Made by a program: the position numbers and the translations under genes. The notes beneath the pieces were generated by a model, which had not been told where the DNA came from, ran no database searches, and was given only the letters and a program-made list of their open reading frames with translations. A stretch of 64,000 nucleotides of DNA, from positions 3,348,001-3,412,000 of the forward strand of contig OZ242031.1 of the NCBI GenBank assembly GCA_965205045.1, given 5' to 3'. Source of the stretch: UBA6522 sp965205045. Its GTDB lineage: Bacteria > Pseudomonadota > Gammaproteobacteria > Steroidobacterales > Rariloculaceae. Shown one piece after another: positions 43,262 through 51,975 of this stretch (its first letter is position 1; each line of letters opens with the position of its first letter).

Positions 43262-44017
43262 TCAAGGCAGTTCGAAGCCAGCTCTGGCGATGATTCTGCG
43301 CGCATCCATCCCTTGCAGGAATTCGATAAACGCTAACGCGGCTGAATTGTCGCGGCCCCTGTCCAACAGAATCGCGTCCTGGCGGATCGGCCCATGGTAC
43401 TCGGGTGGAACCGTCACATACGCGGCACGGCTCGGATCGGCGGTGCCGCCCATATAGGCGACTGCTGCCGAGAGCGCCACCAACCCGAACTCGGCGTTTC
43501 GGGTTTCCGCCATGGCGAATGCCTGTCCGACGTTCTCGCCGAACACGATTTTCGCTTGCAGCGTCTCCCACAAGCCCATCGCCTGCAATGCTTCTCTCGC
43601 AGCTACGCCGTAAGGGGCAAGACTCGGATTGGCGATGGCCAGGCGGCGAAAATCGCCGTTGGCCAGAGCGTTGACCGTCAGGCCGCCGACGAATTGCGGG
43701 TCCCGCGTCCACAGTGCAAGCCGGCCCAGGGCATAGGTAAAGGGCGCGTTCCCGAGACCCGCCTCGGTGAGCCGCCGCGGCCGTTCCCGGTCGGCGGAGA
43801 GAAAAACGTCGTAGGGCGCGGCGTTGACGACCTGCGCGTACAACTGGCCGGTGGAGCCGCTCACCAGCGTCAATTCGTGCTCTCCGGACGCCTCGAACAG
43901 CGTCTCGAGTTCGGCCATGGGCAGGGCGAAGTTGGCGGCCACCGCCACGGTAACGCGCTCAGTCTGGGCGTTGGAGATTCCAGAGAGCGCCGAAAGGGCA
44001 ATAAGCAACAGTCTCAT
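43262..44017 (-). CDS. modA: Molybdate-binding periplasmic protein (ModA), orphan
   Basis: 251 residues with signal peptide ending SNAQ. The fold is clear: VTVAVAANFALPMAELETLF, ELTLVSGSTGQLYAQV, YDVFLSADRERPRRL, LAIANPSLAPYGVAAREAL and FGLVALSA. ModA captures molybdate for the ModBC ABC transporter, but no modB or modC lies nearby. It sits between two toxin-antitoxin pairs. A broken molybdenum hydroxylase gene elsewhere in the window (2224-3000) is the only other molybdenum-linked feature. Confidence 0.85.
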   Translation of the reverse strand: MRLLLIALSALSGISNAQTERVTVAVAANFALPMAELETLFEASGEHELTLVSGSTGQLYAQVVNAAPYDVFLSADRERPRRLTEAGLGNAPFTYALGRLALWTRDPQFVGGLTVNALANGDFRRLAIANPSLAPYGVAAREALQAMGLWETLQAKIVFGENVGQAFAMAETRNAEFGLVALSAAVAYMGGTADPSRAAYVTVPPEYHGPIRQDAILLDRGRDNSAALAFIEFLQGMDARRIIARAGFELP

Positions 44018-44078
44018 TTTACAAGAACCACGGTTGAGCGCATAATTGTACCCTAAAACAGGTCAATAGAAGGGGCAT

Positions 44079-44447
44079 GTGGTGTCAGCACCCGATTTTA
44101 TTCGAGAGGTGGTTACGGACGATGGATATGTTGCGCCCAAGGAGCTGGCGCGCGTACTCCACATTACGCAGAGGGAACTCGCAAATATCGCCGGGTTGAG
44201 GCGCGATGCAGTTTCGAAGCGGTCGCGGGTCCGGAGTCTCGCCACCCAGAAACGGCTCCGGGAAACGCTTGAGATTCTGAATCGCGTAACCGCCTGGTGC
44301 GGCGGACCCGGACGGGCGCTGGCATGGTTTCGGTCGCAGCCGCTGCCGTCGTTCGGAGACCTGACGGCTGAAGATCTTCTGAAGGCGGGGCGCGGCGATG
44401 CCCTCCGGGCCTATCTGACCAGGGTGTCGCAGGGCGGCTACGCCTGA
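44079..44447 (+). CDS. Antitoxin with HTH and MbcA/ParS-type toxin-binding end
   Basis: 122 residues, start GTG at 44079 or 44082 after AAGGGG. The N terminus has an HTH-like ELARVLHITQRELANIAGL; the C-terminal half, RETLEILNRVTAWCGGPGRALAWFRSQPLPSFGDLTAEDLL, matches the MbcA/Xre-type antitoxin end that binds RES toxins. The stop overlaps the toxin start by one base (TGATG), so the two are coupled. Confidence 0.85.
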   Translation: MVSAPDFIREVVTDDGYVAPKELARVLHITQRELANIAGLRRDAVSKRSRVRSLATQKRLRETLEILNRVTAWCGGPGRALAWFRSQPLPSFGDLTAEDLLKAGRGDALRAYLTRVSQGGYA

Positions 44448-44998
44448 TGCAACTTGACCTGGCGCGCTTTACCGGCCGGGTCTATCGGGCGCATCATCCC
44501 ATGTGGTCGGGTGCTGCGCTGAGCGGTGCGGGAGCGGCGCGCCACGGAGGTCGATTCAATCGGGTGGGCACCCCCGCGTTGTATACATCCTGCGGTCCGA
44601 TGACGGCTTGGGCGGAGGCGCAGCAGGCGTTTCCCTTCAAACCGCAACCAATGACGCTTGTAGCCTATGACGTTGACTGCGAAAGGATGGTGGACCTGAC
44701 CCGTTCGCCGGTGCTTGAAGTGCTGGGAATCGCGCAGGCCGACCTTGCGTGCGGCTGGGAGAGCCTGGCGGATCTCGGCGTTACGCCGCCGACCTGGAAG
44801 CTTGCGGACCGTCTCCTCGGCGAGAATGTATCCGGCGTGGTGGCGCCGAGTCATGCTCCGGGAGCGGGCGCGGGCGCCACCAACGCCGTTTTTTGGCGAA
44901 CTCAGGACACCTGCCGGGTCGAGGTGATCGACAATTTCCGCCGCCTTGCGCCCAGGCCTGACACAAGCAACATCACATGTCCTGCAGAGTCGCGCTAA
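44447..44998 (+). CDS. RES-domain toxin
   Basis: 183 residues. Canonical RES residues appear in RVYRAHHPMWSG, HGGRFNRVGTPALYTS and AWAEAQ, with the serine probably in VAPSHAP. This is closer to well-known RES toxins than the copy at 41906. Expected to consume NAD+ when free of antitoxin. It is translationally coupled to the antitoxin before it. Confidence 0.85.
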   Translation: MQLDLARFTGRVYRAHHPMWSGAALSGAGAARHGGRFNRVGTPALYTSCGPMTAWAEAQQAFPFKPQPMTLVAYDVDCERMVDLTRSPVLEVLGIAQADLACGWESLADLGVTPPTWKLADRLLGENVSGVVAPSHAPGAGAGATNAVFWRTQDTCRVEVIDNFRRLAPRPDTSNITCPAESR

Positions 44999-45008
44999 AC
45001 ACTGACAA

Positions 45009-45037
45009 TTGTGCCACGTTGTGATACTTTGTATAAC
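45009..45037 (+). promoter_or_regulatory. Promoter of the ParDE-type pair
   Basis: TTGTGC (45009-45014), a 17-base spacer and TATAAC (45032-45037). The gene starts 23 bases later at 45061. Confidence 0.5.
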
Positions 45038-45060
45038 AAATTTCTGAACACGGGCAGATA

Positions 45061-45315
45061 ATGGCAAACGTGCGACTAAGCGAAGATACACGGAATCGGC
45101 TCGAAGCCTTGAGCAAGGCGAGGGACAGAACACCTCACTACTTGATGAAGACCGCGATAGAGCGATTTGTGGAGATCGAGGAAGCCCTTGAGGCCGAGCG
45201 TCGGCTTGTGTTGGCTCGATGGGAAAAATTCGAGCTCACCGGCGAAACTGTCAACCATGAGGATGTGAAGGCATTGACCTCCGGTCTCTGGACTTCCGAA
45301 TCCGAGTCGGATTGA
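45061..45315 (+). CDS. Ribbon-helix-helix antitoxin (ParD/RelB-like)
   Basis: 84 residues. MANVRLSEDTRNRLEALSKA followed by PHYLMKTAIERFVEIEEAL is the usual beta-strand plus two-helix DNA-binding unit. The acidic C terminus should wrap the toxin. The stop overlaps the toxin start (TGATG). Confidence 0.85.
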   Translation: MANVRLSEDTRNRLEALSKARDRTPHYLMKTAIERFVEIEEALEAERRLVLARWEKFELTGETVNHEDVKALTSGLWTSESESD

Positions 45316-45599
45316 TGGCGCGTGTTCGATGGTTGCCGGATGCGTTGAATGACCTGAAGCGGCTGCACGATTTCATTGAGCCGCATAGTCCACAGGCCGC
45401 GGTTCGGGCTGTCGACACGCTTGTCGAAGCGGCCGAGTCGTTGAGTGAATTCCCGGAAAAAGGCCGTCCCTGGGATTTGGAACGAGACTTTCGCGAGCTC
45501 TTCGTGCGTTTTGGCGCACGTGGCTATGTCATTCGTTACCGCTTCTTTGACGGTGAGGTGATCGTCGTTCGCGTGTGGCACGCGCTGGAGGACAGGTGA
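45315..45599 (+). CDS. ParE/RelE-family toxin
   Basis: 94 residues: VRWLPDALNDLKRLHDFIEP, PQAAVRAVDTLVEAAESL, PEKGRPWDLERDFRELFVRF and YVIRYRFFDGEVIVVRVWHALEDR match the ParE/RelE fold. ParE toxins poison gyrase; RelE toxins cut mRNA, and the sequence alone does not decide between them. ATG 45315 overlaps the antitoxin stop; an upstream TTG (45312) is less likely. Confidence 0.87.
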   Translation: MARVRWLPDALNDLKRLHDFIEPHSPQAAVRAVDTLVEAAESLSEFPEKGRPWDLERDFRELFVRFGARGYVIRYRFFDGEVIVVRVWHALEDR

Positions 45600-45717
45600 G
45601 TCCGGGCAGCGGTTTTCCTCCGATCACTCCACAATCCTCCGGCATATGCCGGATTCCACGCAAATTTTCCTGCTGTTCTGTTCAAGGGCTTGGGACCCCG
45701 CCTTCTATCTGCTATCA

Positions 45718-46055
45718 CTACTTCGCCAGGGTATCCGGCCGTACCTGGAAGTGAACCACCAGCGGGCGTGTGCCCTGGCCGCCTTCCATCGGCCAGGGTG
45801 TGCGGTCGCCGCTGGGGACCCACAGCCCGCGGCCTTTCCAGCCGGCGTCAGGGTCGTCGATGCGGCCTTCGAAGCCCTTGCTGTAGAAGCCCAGCGGGTA
45901 GGGGATGCGCATGGTGACGAATTCCCCGTCCACGAGGGCGTGCACGCCGTCGTACCGGAAGGGACGATTCAAGGACCGAACGGCGGGGAAATTCCCGTAA
46001 ACGGTCACGCTTGTATTGACCCGGGAGAAATTTACCAGCACAGTAGCCTGAAACA
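45718..46055 (-). pseudogene. C-terminal fragment of an exported conserved protein
   Basis: The frame reads VTVYGNFPAVRSLNRPFRYD, GVHALVDGEFVTMRIPYPLG, FYSKGFEGRIDDPDAGWKGR and VVHFQVRPDTLAK, a block I associate with the C terminus of large exported proteins of unknown function in proteobacteria. The body is missing; upstream of about 46050 the frame is only a shadow of the TonB receptor's 5' end. It is therefore a truncated gene lying head to head with the receptor. Confidence 0.55.
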
Positions 46056-46115
46056 TCGTGCGACACAGCCAACCATTGCGGGAGACCGCCCGGTATGGCG
46101 GCGAGGAGAGGGGAA

Positions 46116-49076
46116 ATGAGCCGAACAACAAGTCTGCCGTCCGCATGCTGCGCGATCGCCGCGTTTGCCGTGTCGCCCATGTCCGGGGCGGCCCAGGAGG
46201 ACGAGGCGGAAGCGCCCGGGAGCGTGCCGGCGGAGGAACTCCAGGACGCGCCGGTCGTGCCGCAAACGGAACTTGAGGAGGTCATCGTCACCGGAAGCCG
46301 CATCGCGCGAACCCCCGAGGAACTGGCGGGCAACCTGGTGGTGCTGGACGGCGACTTCATCCGCGCCTCCGGCGAAGCCACGCTGGAGCGCGTGCTGCGC
46401 CAGTTGCCGCAGAACGCCAACGCCACCGCGGAGAGCTTCGGCAGCAACCTCAATTCCGTCCGCAACCTTGCCGGCGCCTCCACCGTGAACCTGCGCGGCC
46501 TGGGGAGCGAGTCCACCCTCGTGCTGGTGGACGGCAAGCGCATCGGCCACAGCGGATTGCTCGGCGGCGTGACGGATATTTCGTCGATTCCGCTGTCCAT
46601 GGTGGAACGCATCGAAGTGCTGCTTGACGGCGCCTCCGCCGTGTATGGGTCCGATGCGGTGGGCGGGGTGATCAATATCATCACCCGCCGCGACTACGAA
46701 GGCGCCGAGCTGGACTTCAACTACAACACGCCGAGAGACGGCAGCTACGATGAGTGGCGCGGTTCGATCTCCGGCGGTTTCAACGCCGGCGGCACCCGGA
46801 TCAGGGCAAGCGTCAGCCACTCGGAGCATTCCGGCCTCGACGGCGCGGACCGCGACGTCACCCTGTTCGAACGTTCGACATTCGACGGTCCGCAATTCGA
46901 TATCCGTTTCTGCTGCAGCCAGGACGGCTCGGCTTTCCCCGTTCTCTATCGCCTCGACGGCGACGTGCTCACCTTGCCCGAGTACAACATGCTGCCGGAA
47001 GCGGACCAGGCCCGGGCCATGCCCGAGACCCACGCGGTGCTTCCGGTGGGCTTCAACGAAAATTCCAGCGTCGACGAAATCACCCGGTTCGGGCCGCCCA
47101 ACTGGGGTGTGGAAACCCAGGCCGGATGGCATATCCTGCCGGAGAATCGCAGCGACGCCGTATCGCTCGCCTTCGACCGGGACTTCAACGCCAACGTCAG
47201 CGGCGAGTTCCGGGTCCGCTACGAGACCCGTGAAACCACGTACAAGCGCGGCTATTTCGGGTTTGGCGGCGCGACGTTTTCCCATTTCAGGAACCTGAGT
47301 CCATTCACTCCGTTCGGCAGGAACGTCCATCTTCGCGGTCAGCGCCGCGACCTCCCGGCGCCGGCGACCCTGACCGACTCCGACACCCTGGATGTGGGAT
47401 TCGACCTGGACGGCTCCTTCGGAGACTGGGAGTGGGAGCTCGCTCTCGGCAGGACAACCCGGAATTCCGACACCCAGAACCTGAATCCCGTCGACCGGCA
47501 GCGTCTGCACGCCGGTTTGCTGTCGGACGGCGTGACGGGCGCCACCCAGTTTCTGCCGGGGGAGACGGCGGAATCCTGCGCCGCCATGGGCGGCTCGTTT
47601 TTCTTCGGCTTCTGCCGGGTCACGGTACCGCCGCCTCCCGCCGCGAACCCGTTCGGCGACCTGTCGGACTACATCGGCGACACCCAGCATGCTTCAAGCA
47701 CCAACGGGCAGACGCGCTTCAATGCGCTGCTGCGGGGCCGGCCGTGGTCCCTGCCCGCCGGTGACGTGAGTGTGCTCGCGGGCGTCAGCTCCGAGGAAAT
47801 CTCGCTCGACAGCATGTCGGAATTCAAGATCGGCGTCGTCGACGCTTCACCCATCGGCGACATCGAGAGGTTCGACACCGAAGCCAGCCGCGGAAACACC
47901 GCGGCGTACATGGAGAGCCTTCTGCCTCTCGCGGGCGGAGACGCTGGCGGCCCCGACATCTCGCTGAGCCTGTCCGGGCGCTGGGACTCCTACGACGCGC
48001 CGCGCGTCGTTTATACCGATACCGCGCTGGGCGCCACCGAAGTGGCGGACGACCTTCCCGACGCCGGGAGCGCGTCCACCTGGGGAGCCGGGCTGGTGAT
48101 TGCGCCGACGGACAGCTTCCGCCTGCGCGCCAACTGGCAGACTTCGTTCGTGGCGCCGCAGTTGAACCAGCTATTGCGCCAGACCAGCGAGGTTGAGATG
48201 ACCGGTTTTCGCGGCTTGCTGGTTCAACTGCCCAACGGCGACCTCAAGTCCGAGGACGCCATCGTTCTCGAGGGCGGCAATCCGGAACTGAATCCGGAGA
48301 CGGCGGACACGATGAATCTGGGTGTCGAGATCAGCCCCCCCGCGGTGCCCGGACTGAGCCTGAAGGCGACCTGGAACCGGACGGATTTCCAGGACCGGAT
48401 CAACCAGTACTCCGAATTCATCATCGATCCCGACAACCTGCCGAGAAATACGATATTCGATCCCGGAGACCCCGACGACCCGGACGATGACATCTGGTTC
48501 CAGGAGCGGCGCTACATCAATGTATCGTCGGTGGAACGCGAGGGCGTGGACTTCGAGCTCTATTACCTGACCGCCGCCGCTGGAGGCGAGTTGAGCCTGC
48601 AGTTGTGGCATTCCCTGACCAACAGTTACGAATTCGTCACCGATCCCGAGCTGCACGATCCCATCAGCGTCGTCGAGCACACCGAGGGCAGTACGATCCT
48701 TCGCGTAGTGCCGAAGACCTCGACGACAGCGCAGTTGACCTGGAGTTACCGGGGATTCGAGGCCGGTCTGGACGTGTCGACAAGATCCGGCACGCGCACC
48801 ACGGGCGGCACCGAGGACCGCCCCGTGACACGCTCCTACGACCCGCCCACGCTGACCGACCTGACGCTGAGCTACAGCTTCGTCGACGGCGGCCTGCTCA
48901 GCGCCCCGGACTGGGCGGAGAACGCCCGCCTGTCGCTGACGGTGAACAACGTGGGCGACGACTTCGGCACGGTGCGCGTGGTCGACGGCGAGGGCATGAT
49001 GCTGGAAGGGAACGAGACCAACCCGTCGCCTGTCTATGGCAGGGTATTCAACCTTTCAGTGCACCTGTCGCTGTAG
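46116..49076 (+). CDS. TonB-dependent outer-membrane receptor
   Basis: 986 residues from ATG 46116 (GGAGAGGGGAA upstream). The signal peptide ends MSGAAQ. The plug contains LEEVIVTGSRIARTPEELAG, VNLRGLGSESTLVLVDGKR, GASAVYGSDAVGGVINIIT, the standard large-receptor pattern. The barrel ends GRVFNLSVHLSL. The following two genes encode exported thioredoxin-like proteins with no clear operon partner elsewhere, so the three may share a role. Ligand unknown. Confidence 0.9.
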   Translation: MSRTTSLPSACCAIAAFAVSPMSGAAQEDEAEAPGSVPAEELQDAPVVPQTELEEVIVTGSRIARTPEELAGNLVVLDGDFIRASGEATLERVLRQLPQNANATAESFGSNLNSVRNLAGASTVNLRGLGSESTLVLVDGKRIGHSGLLGGVTDISSIPLSMVERIEVLLDGASAVYGSDAVGGVINIITRRDYEGAELDFNYNTPRDGSYDEWRGSISGGFNAGGTRIRASVSHSEHSGLDGADRDVTLFERSTFDGPQFDIRFCCSQDGSAFPVLYRLDGDVLTLPEYNMLPEADQARAMPETHAVLPVGFNENSSVDEITRFGPPNWGVETQAGWHILPENRSDAVSLAFDRDFNANVSGEFRVRYETRETTYKRGYFGFGGATFSHFRNLSPFTPFGRNVHLRGQRRDLPAPATLTDSDTLDVGFDLDGSFGDWEWELALGRTTRNSDTQNLNPVDRQRLHAGLLSDGVTGATQFLPGETAESCAAMGGSFFFGFCRVTVPPPPAANPFGDLSDYIGDTQHASSTNGQTRFNALLRGRPWSLPAGDVSVLAGVSSEEISLDSMSEFKIGVVDASPIGDIERFDTEASRGNTAAYMESLLPLAGGDAGGPDISLSLSGRWDSYDAPRVVYTDTALGATEVADDLPDAGSASTWGAGLVIAPTDSFRLRANWQTSFVAPQLNQLLRQTSEVEMTGFRGLLVQLPNGDLKSEDAIVLEGGNPELNPETADTMNLGVEISPPAVPGLSLKATWNRTDFQDRINQYSEFIIDPDNLPRNTIFDPGDPDDPDDDIWFQERRYINVSSVEREGVDFELYYLTAAAGGELSLQLWHSLTNSYEFVTDPELHDPISVVEHTEGSTILRVVPKTSTTAQLTWSYRGFEAGLDVSTRSGTRTTGGTEDRPVTRSYDPPTLTDLTLSYSFVDGGLLSAPDWAENARLSLTVNNVGDDFGTVRVVDGEGMMLEGNETNPSPVYGRVFNLSVHLSL

Positions 49077-49194
49077 GGCGGTCGCCGGGCCGGTGCGCCG
49101 CATCGGAATGGCCGGTTGAACTCCGGTGCGGCAGGCTGGTCCCTTTGTTAAGGCGCGGCTTGGCCGCGCGTCCGGTAAAACTTGGAAGATAGAC

Positions 49195-50589
49195 ATGAAA
49201 CGATGCTTGAATTGTTCGCTGCCCGCCGTGTTGTCGGCAGTTGCCGCCACCGCCTTCGCCCAGGAGTCCACCTTCGTTCTCGAAGGCGACCTGTCGGCCC
49301 ACTACGCCGGCGGCGCCTTCGTGGTCTGGACACCCGAACCCGAGCCGGAAGAGGGGCAGGCCGCCATGTCCGTGGCGGGCGCTTCCACGGTGGCGCCGGC
49401 CCCGCCGGCCGCAACAGTGGCCGCGGCTACCACGGTGGCGCCGGCTTCGGCTGCGATTTCGGCGCCCTCGGCGGCGGCAACCGCGGCTTCGGCCGCGACA
49501 CCGGCCTCCGCGGCGGTTTCGGCCGCGACTTCGGCCTCCGCTTCCGGCGCCGCCCCGGCAAGTTCGATGGAAGCGTCGCTCGACGTGATCGCCAGGGCGC
49601 CCCTTGCCGCCGACGGCACGTTTCGCGTCGAGGCGCCCGCGGACGCCCCGCGCGCCGTGTATTTCCATGTCCTCGACGCCGTCAGCCACCGGGGCGCGCG
49701 CCTCGCGCCCATCAAGGGCAACGCATTCATCCTCGAGGCCGGAAACCTGCGCCTGCACATGACCCGGCCGGGACGCTACTACATCGAAGGCGGCCCTTAC
49801 AACGATGCCGTCTACAATTCCTGGAAGCGCTCGGACGAGTACATCGCGGCGCAAGCCGAGTACCTGCGCCTGATTCCCGCAGTGGAGGGCGAGACCGAAG
49901 ACGGGCGCCGCGCCCGCGTCGACGCTTCTTCGGCGGCCTTCAACCGCATGCTGGAACTGGAGACCGAAGGCCGCGCCCGCGTCTCCACCACCCATCCGGA
50001 CCCGCTGGTGCGCCTTCTCGCCATCGAAACCGCCTGGCTGAGCGGGCCGTGGATGCTCGACGCCTGGCGCGGACTCGCCGACCTGACGCCTGACGACCCC
50101 TACGTCATCGATCGGCTCGTGCGGGCCGAGGTGGCCGAGGCGAAGCGGGCCGAGGAGCGGCGGCGCTTCGCGGTGGGCGCCGACATCCAGGACTTCGTGG
50201 CGCAGACCCACGACGGCCGGGATGTCCGGCTCGCCGACGTGCGGGCCGGCAGCCGGCTGGTGCTGGTGGAATTCTGGGCTTCCTGGTGCGGCCCCTGCCG
50301 GGTGGAGATCCCCCACATGAAGGAGGCCTATGCCAAGTACCGCGGCCGGGGCTTCGAAATCCTCTCCTTCACCGTGGACGAGGACCGCCTCGACTGGGAG
50401 ATCGCCTCCGAGGAGGAGGACCTGCCCTGGCACGACACCGGCATGGGCATGGAGCACGAGGCGGCGCTCGCCTACGGCGTGACCGGGGTGCCGAAGAACT
50501 ACCTGGTGGATTCCGGGAGCGGCAACATCATCGCGAAGGATCTGCGCGGCCATCACCTGGACGTGGCGCTGGAGGAGTTCTTCCAGTAG
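49195..50589 (+). CDS. TlpA-like thioredoxin-fold protein with Ala-rich insert
   Basis: 464 residues, signal peptide ending TAFAQE. The C-terminal domain is TlpA/ResA-like with FWASWCGPCRVEIPHMKEAY and a GVTGVPKNYLVDSG cis-proline region. The N-terminal domain (FVLEGDLSAHYAGGAFVVW) resembles DUF4369-type modules but is interrupted by about 70 residues made almost only of Ala, Ser, Thr and Val (residues about 65-130). That stretch is encoded by GC-rich, partly repetitive DNA and is likely a flexible linker or a slippage product. Disulfide exchange in the periplasm is the expected activity. Confidence 0.8.
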   Translation: MKRCLNCSLPAVLSAVAATAFAQESTFVLEGDLSAHYAGGAFVVWTPEPEPEEGQAAMSVAGASTVAPAPPAATVAAATTVAPASAAISAPSAAATAASAATPASAAVSAATSASASGAAPASSMEASLDVIARAPLAADGTFRVEAPADAPRAVYFHVLDAVSHRGARLAPIKGNAFILEAGNLRLHMTRPGRYYIEGGPYNDAVYNSWKRSDEYIAAQAEYLRLIPAVEGETEDGRRARVDASSAAFNRMLELETEGRARVSTTHPDPLVRLLAIETAWLSGPWMLDAWRGLADLTPDDPYVIDRLVRAEVAEAKRAEERRRFAVGADIQDFVAQTHDGRDVRLADVRAGSRLVLVEFWASWCGPCRVEIPHMKEAYAKYRGRGFEILSFTVDEDRLDWEIASEEEDLPWHDTGMGMEHEAALAYGVTGVPKNYLVDSGSGNIIAKDLRGHHLDVALEEFFQ

Positions 50590-51872
50590 TGGTTCCGGGA
50601 ATCGGGACCGGGCCCTTCGAATCCTGTCGATTCGCGCTCCGGCGATCGGAGTTCGGGCGTTTCAGGTCCGGGCGGGCGGGGCCACATGCCGGGCGGGCGC
50701 TGCTCGCCGCGCTACTGGCCGGGCTGGCCTGGGGTTGCCAGTCCGGCAGCGAATTCCGTGTCCGCGGCGATCTGAGCGAATATGTCACCGACGGCGAGGC
50801 CATTCTGACCCAGCTCACCGCCCTGGTTTCCGAAAACGAGCAATTCGCGGCCGCGCCCATCCGGGACGGGCAGTTCGAGATAAGCGGAACGACCTGGGGG
50901 CCGCGGGTGGTGTCGTTCAAGGTCCTGGTGGACGGCGAGACCCGGGATTCCATTCAGATCGTCATCGAGCCCGGGGAGGATGTCCGCGTCAGCTACGGCG
51001 ACTGGATATCGCAACTCGGCGCGGTGGGCGGCCCTTACCACCGGCGGCTCATCACGTCATGGCAGACGAGCGCCGAGTATGTCGCCGCACTCGACAACTA
51101 CCGGGACATCATGACCCGCAAGCGGGCGCTGGAAGACGCGGGGATCAATCCCACGGGCGCATTGGAGGGCGAACTCTCGCTCCTGGACCGGGCCTGGGCC
51201 GGCTGGGAGGCGCTCGACGCGATCAGGAAGGAGGCGCTGGGCGCCTGGGTGCGCCGGCGCGATGATCCCCTGGCCAGCCTGCTCGCCATGGAACTGGGCG
51301 GGCGCGACGGCTCCATGAGCGTGCCGGCGACGCTGGACGAACTGGAACCGCTGCTCCCCGAGGAGGTGGTTCGCCTTCAGCTCATGCCCATGCGCGCCCG
51401 GTCCGAGGTCATCGAGCAGATCGTCAGCGACGCGAGCGGATTCGAAATCGGCGAACTCGTGACGGATTTCACCGCGCCGGATCTGGAGGGCAACCCGGTA
51501 CGCCTCTACGGCCTGCTCGCCGAGAACGAAATCGTCCTGATCGACTTCTGGGCCACCTGGTGCGCGCCGTGCCTGGCCCAGTTTCCGCTGCTGAAGGAAC
51601 TGCGCGCCGAGTATCGCGGCCGCGGCTTCGAGATCTTCGGTTTCTCCGTGGACGCCGAGGAACAGGTCTGGCGCGACACCAGCGAGGAATACGAGCTGAC
51701 CTGGCCCGACGTGAGCGACGGGCAGGCCCTGTCGAGCCCCGTCGCGATCCGCTACGCCGCCACCATCCTGCCGTTCAATTACCTGCTCGACTCCGAAGGG
51801 CGGGTGCTGGGCAAGCGGCTGATGCCCGGCGACCTCGAAGCGGAGCTTGAAGCGCGCTTGGGGCCGCCGTAA
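50589..51872 (+). CDS. TlpA-like thioredoxin-fold protein
   Basis: About 427 residues if GTG 50589 is the start, which overlaps the previous stop; the exact start is unsure. A hydrophobic leader ending LAGLAWGC suggests an imperfect lipoprotein signal. The N-terminal DUF4369-like region is EFRVRGDLSEYVTDGEAILT. The C-terminal thioredoxin domain has FWATWCAPCLAQFPLLKEL and ILPFNYLLDSEGRVLGK. CxxC is CAPC instead of CGPC. It is a paralog of the preceding gene without the Ala-rich insert, so the pair arose by duplication. Confidence 0.75.
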   Translation: MVPGIGTGPFESCRFALRRSEFGRFRSGRAGPHAGRALLAALLAGLAWGCQSGSEFRVRGDLSEYVTDGEAILTQLTALVSENEQFAAAPIRDGQFEISGTTWGPRVVSFKVLVDGETRDSIQIVIEPGEDVRVSYGDWISQLGAVGGPYHRRLITSWQTSAEYVAALDNYRDIMTRKRALEDAGINPTGALEGELSLLDRAWAGWEALDAIRKEALGAWVRRRDDPLASLLAMELGGRDGSMSVPATLDELEPLLPEEVVRLQLMPMRARSEVIEQIVSDASGFEIGELVTDFTAPDLEGNPVRLYGLLAENEIVLIDFWATWCAPCLAQFPLLKELRAEYRGRGFEIFGFSVDAEEQVWRDTSEEYELTWPDVSDGQALSSPVAIRYAATILPFNYLLDSEGRVLGKRLMPGDLEAELEARLGPP

Positions 51873-51975
51873 GCCCTTTGCTTGACGCCGGTTCGCACCG
51901 ATCGCGCCGATGCCCCCCATGCACTCGCCGGAATTTACTCATCGTCCCCAAGGCATTCTCCCCTTGTTCGTGTCG

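Noticed and set aside
46032..47690. 552-residue open frame opposite the TonB receptor
   Set aside because: Low-complexity composition rich in Val, Gly, Arg and His without family motifs; it mirrors the codon pattern of the real gene on the other strand.
49430..49560. CRISPR-like or minisatellite array
   Set aside because: The repeated look comes from Ala/Ser/Thr codons within an open frame; units are irregular and there are no spacers.
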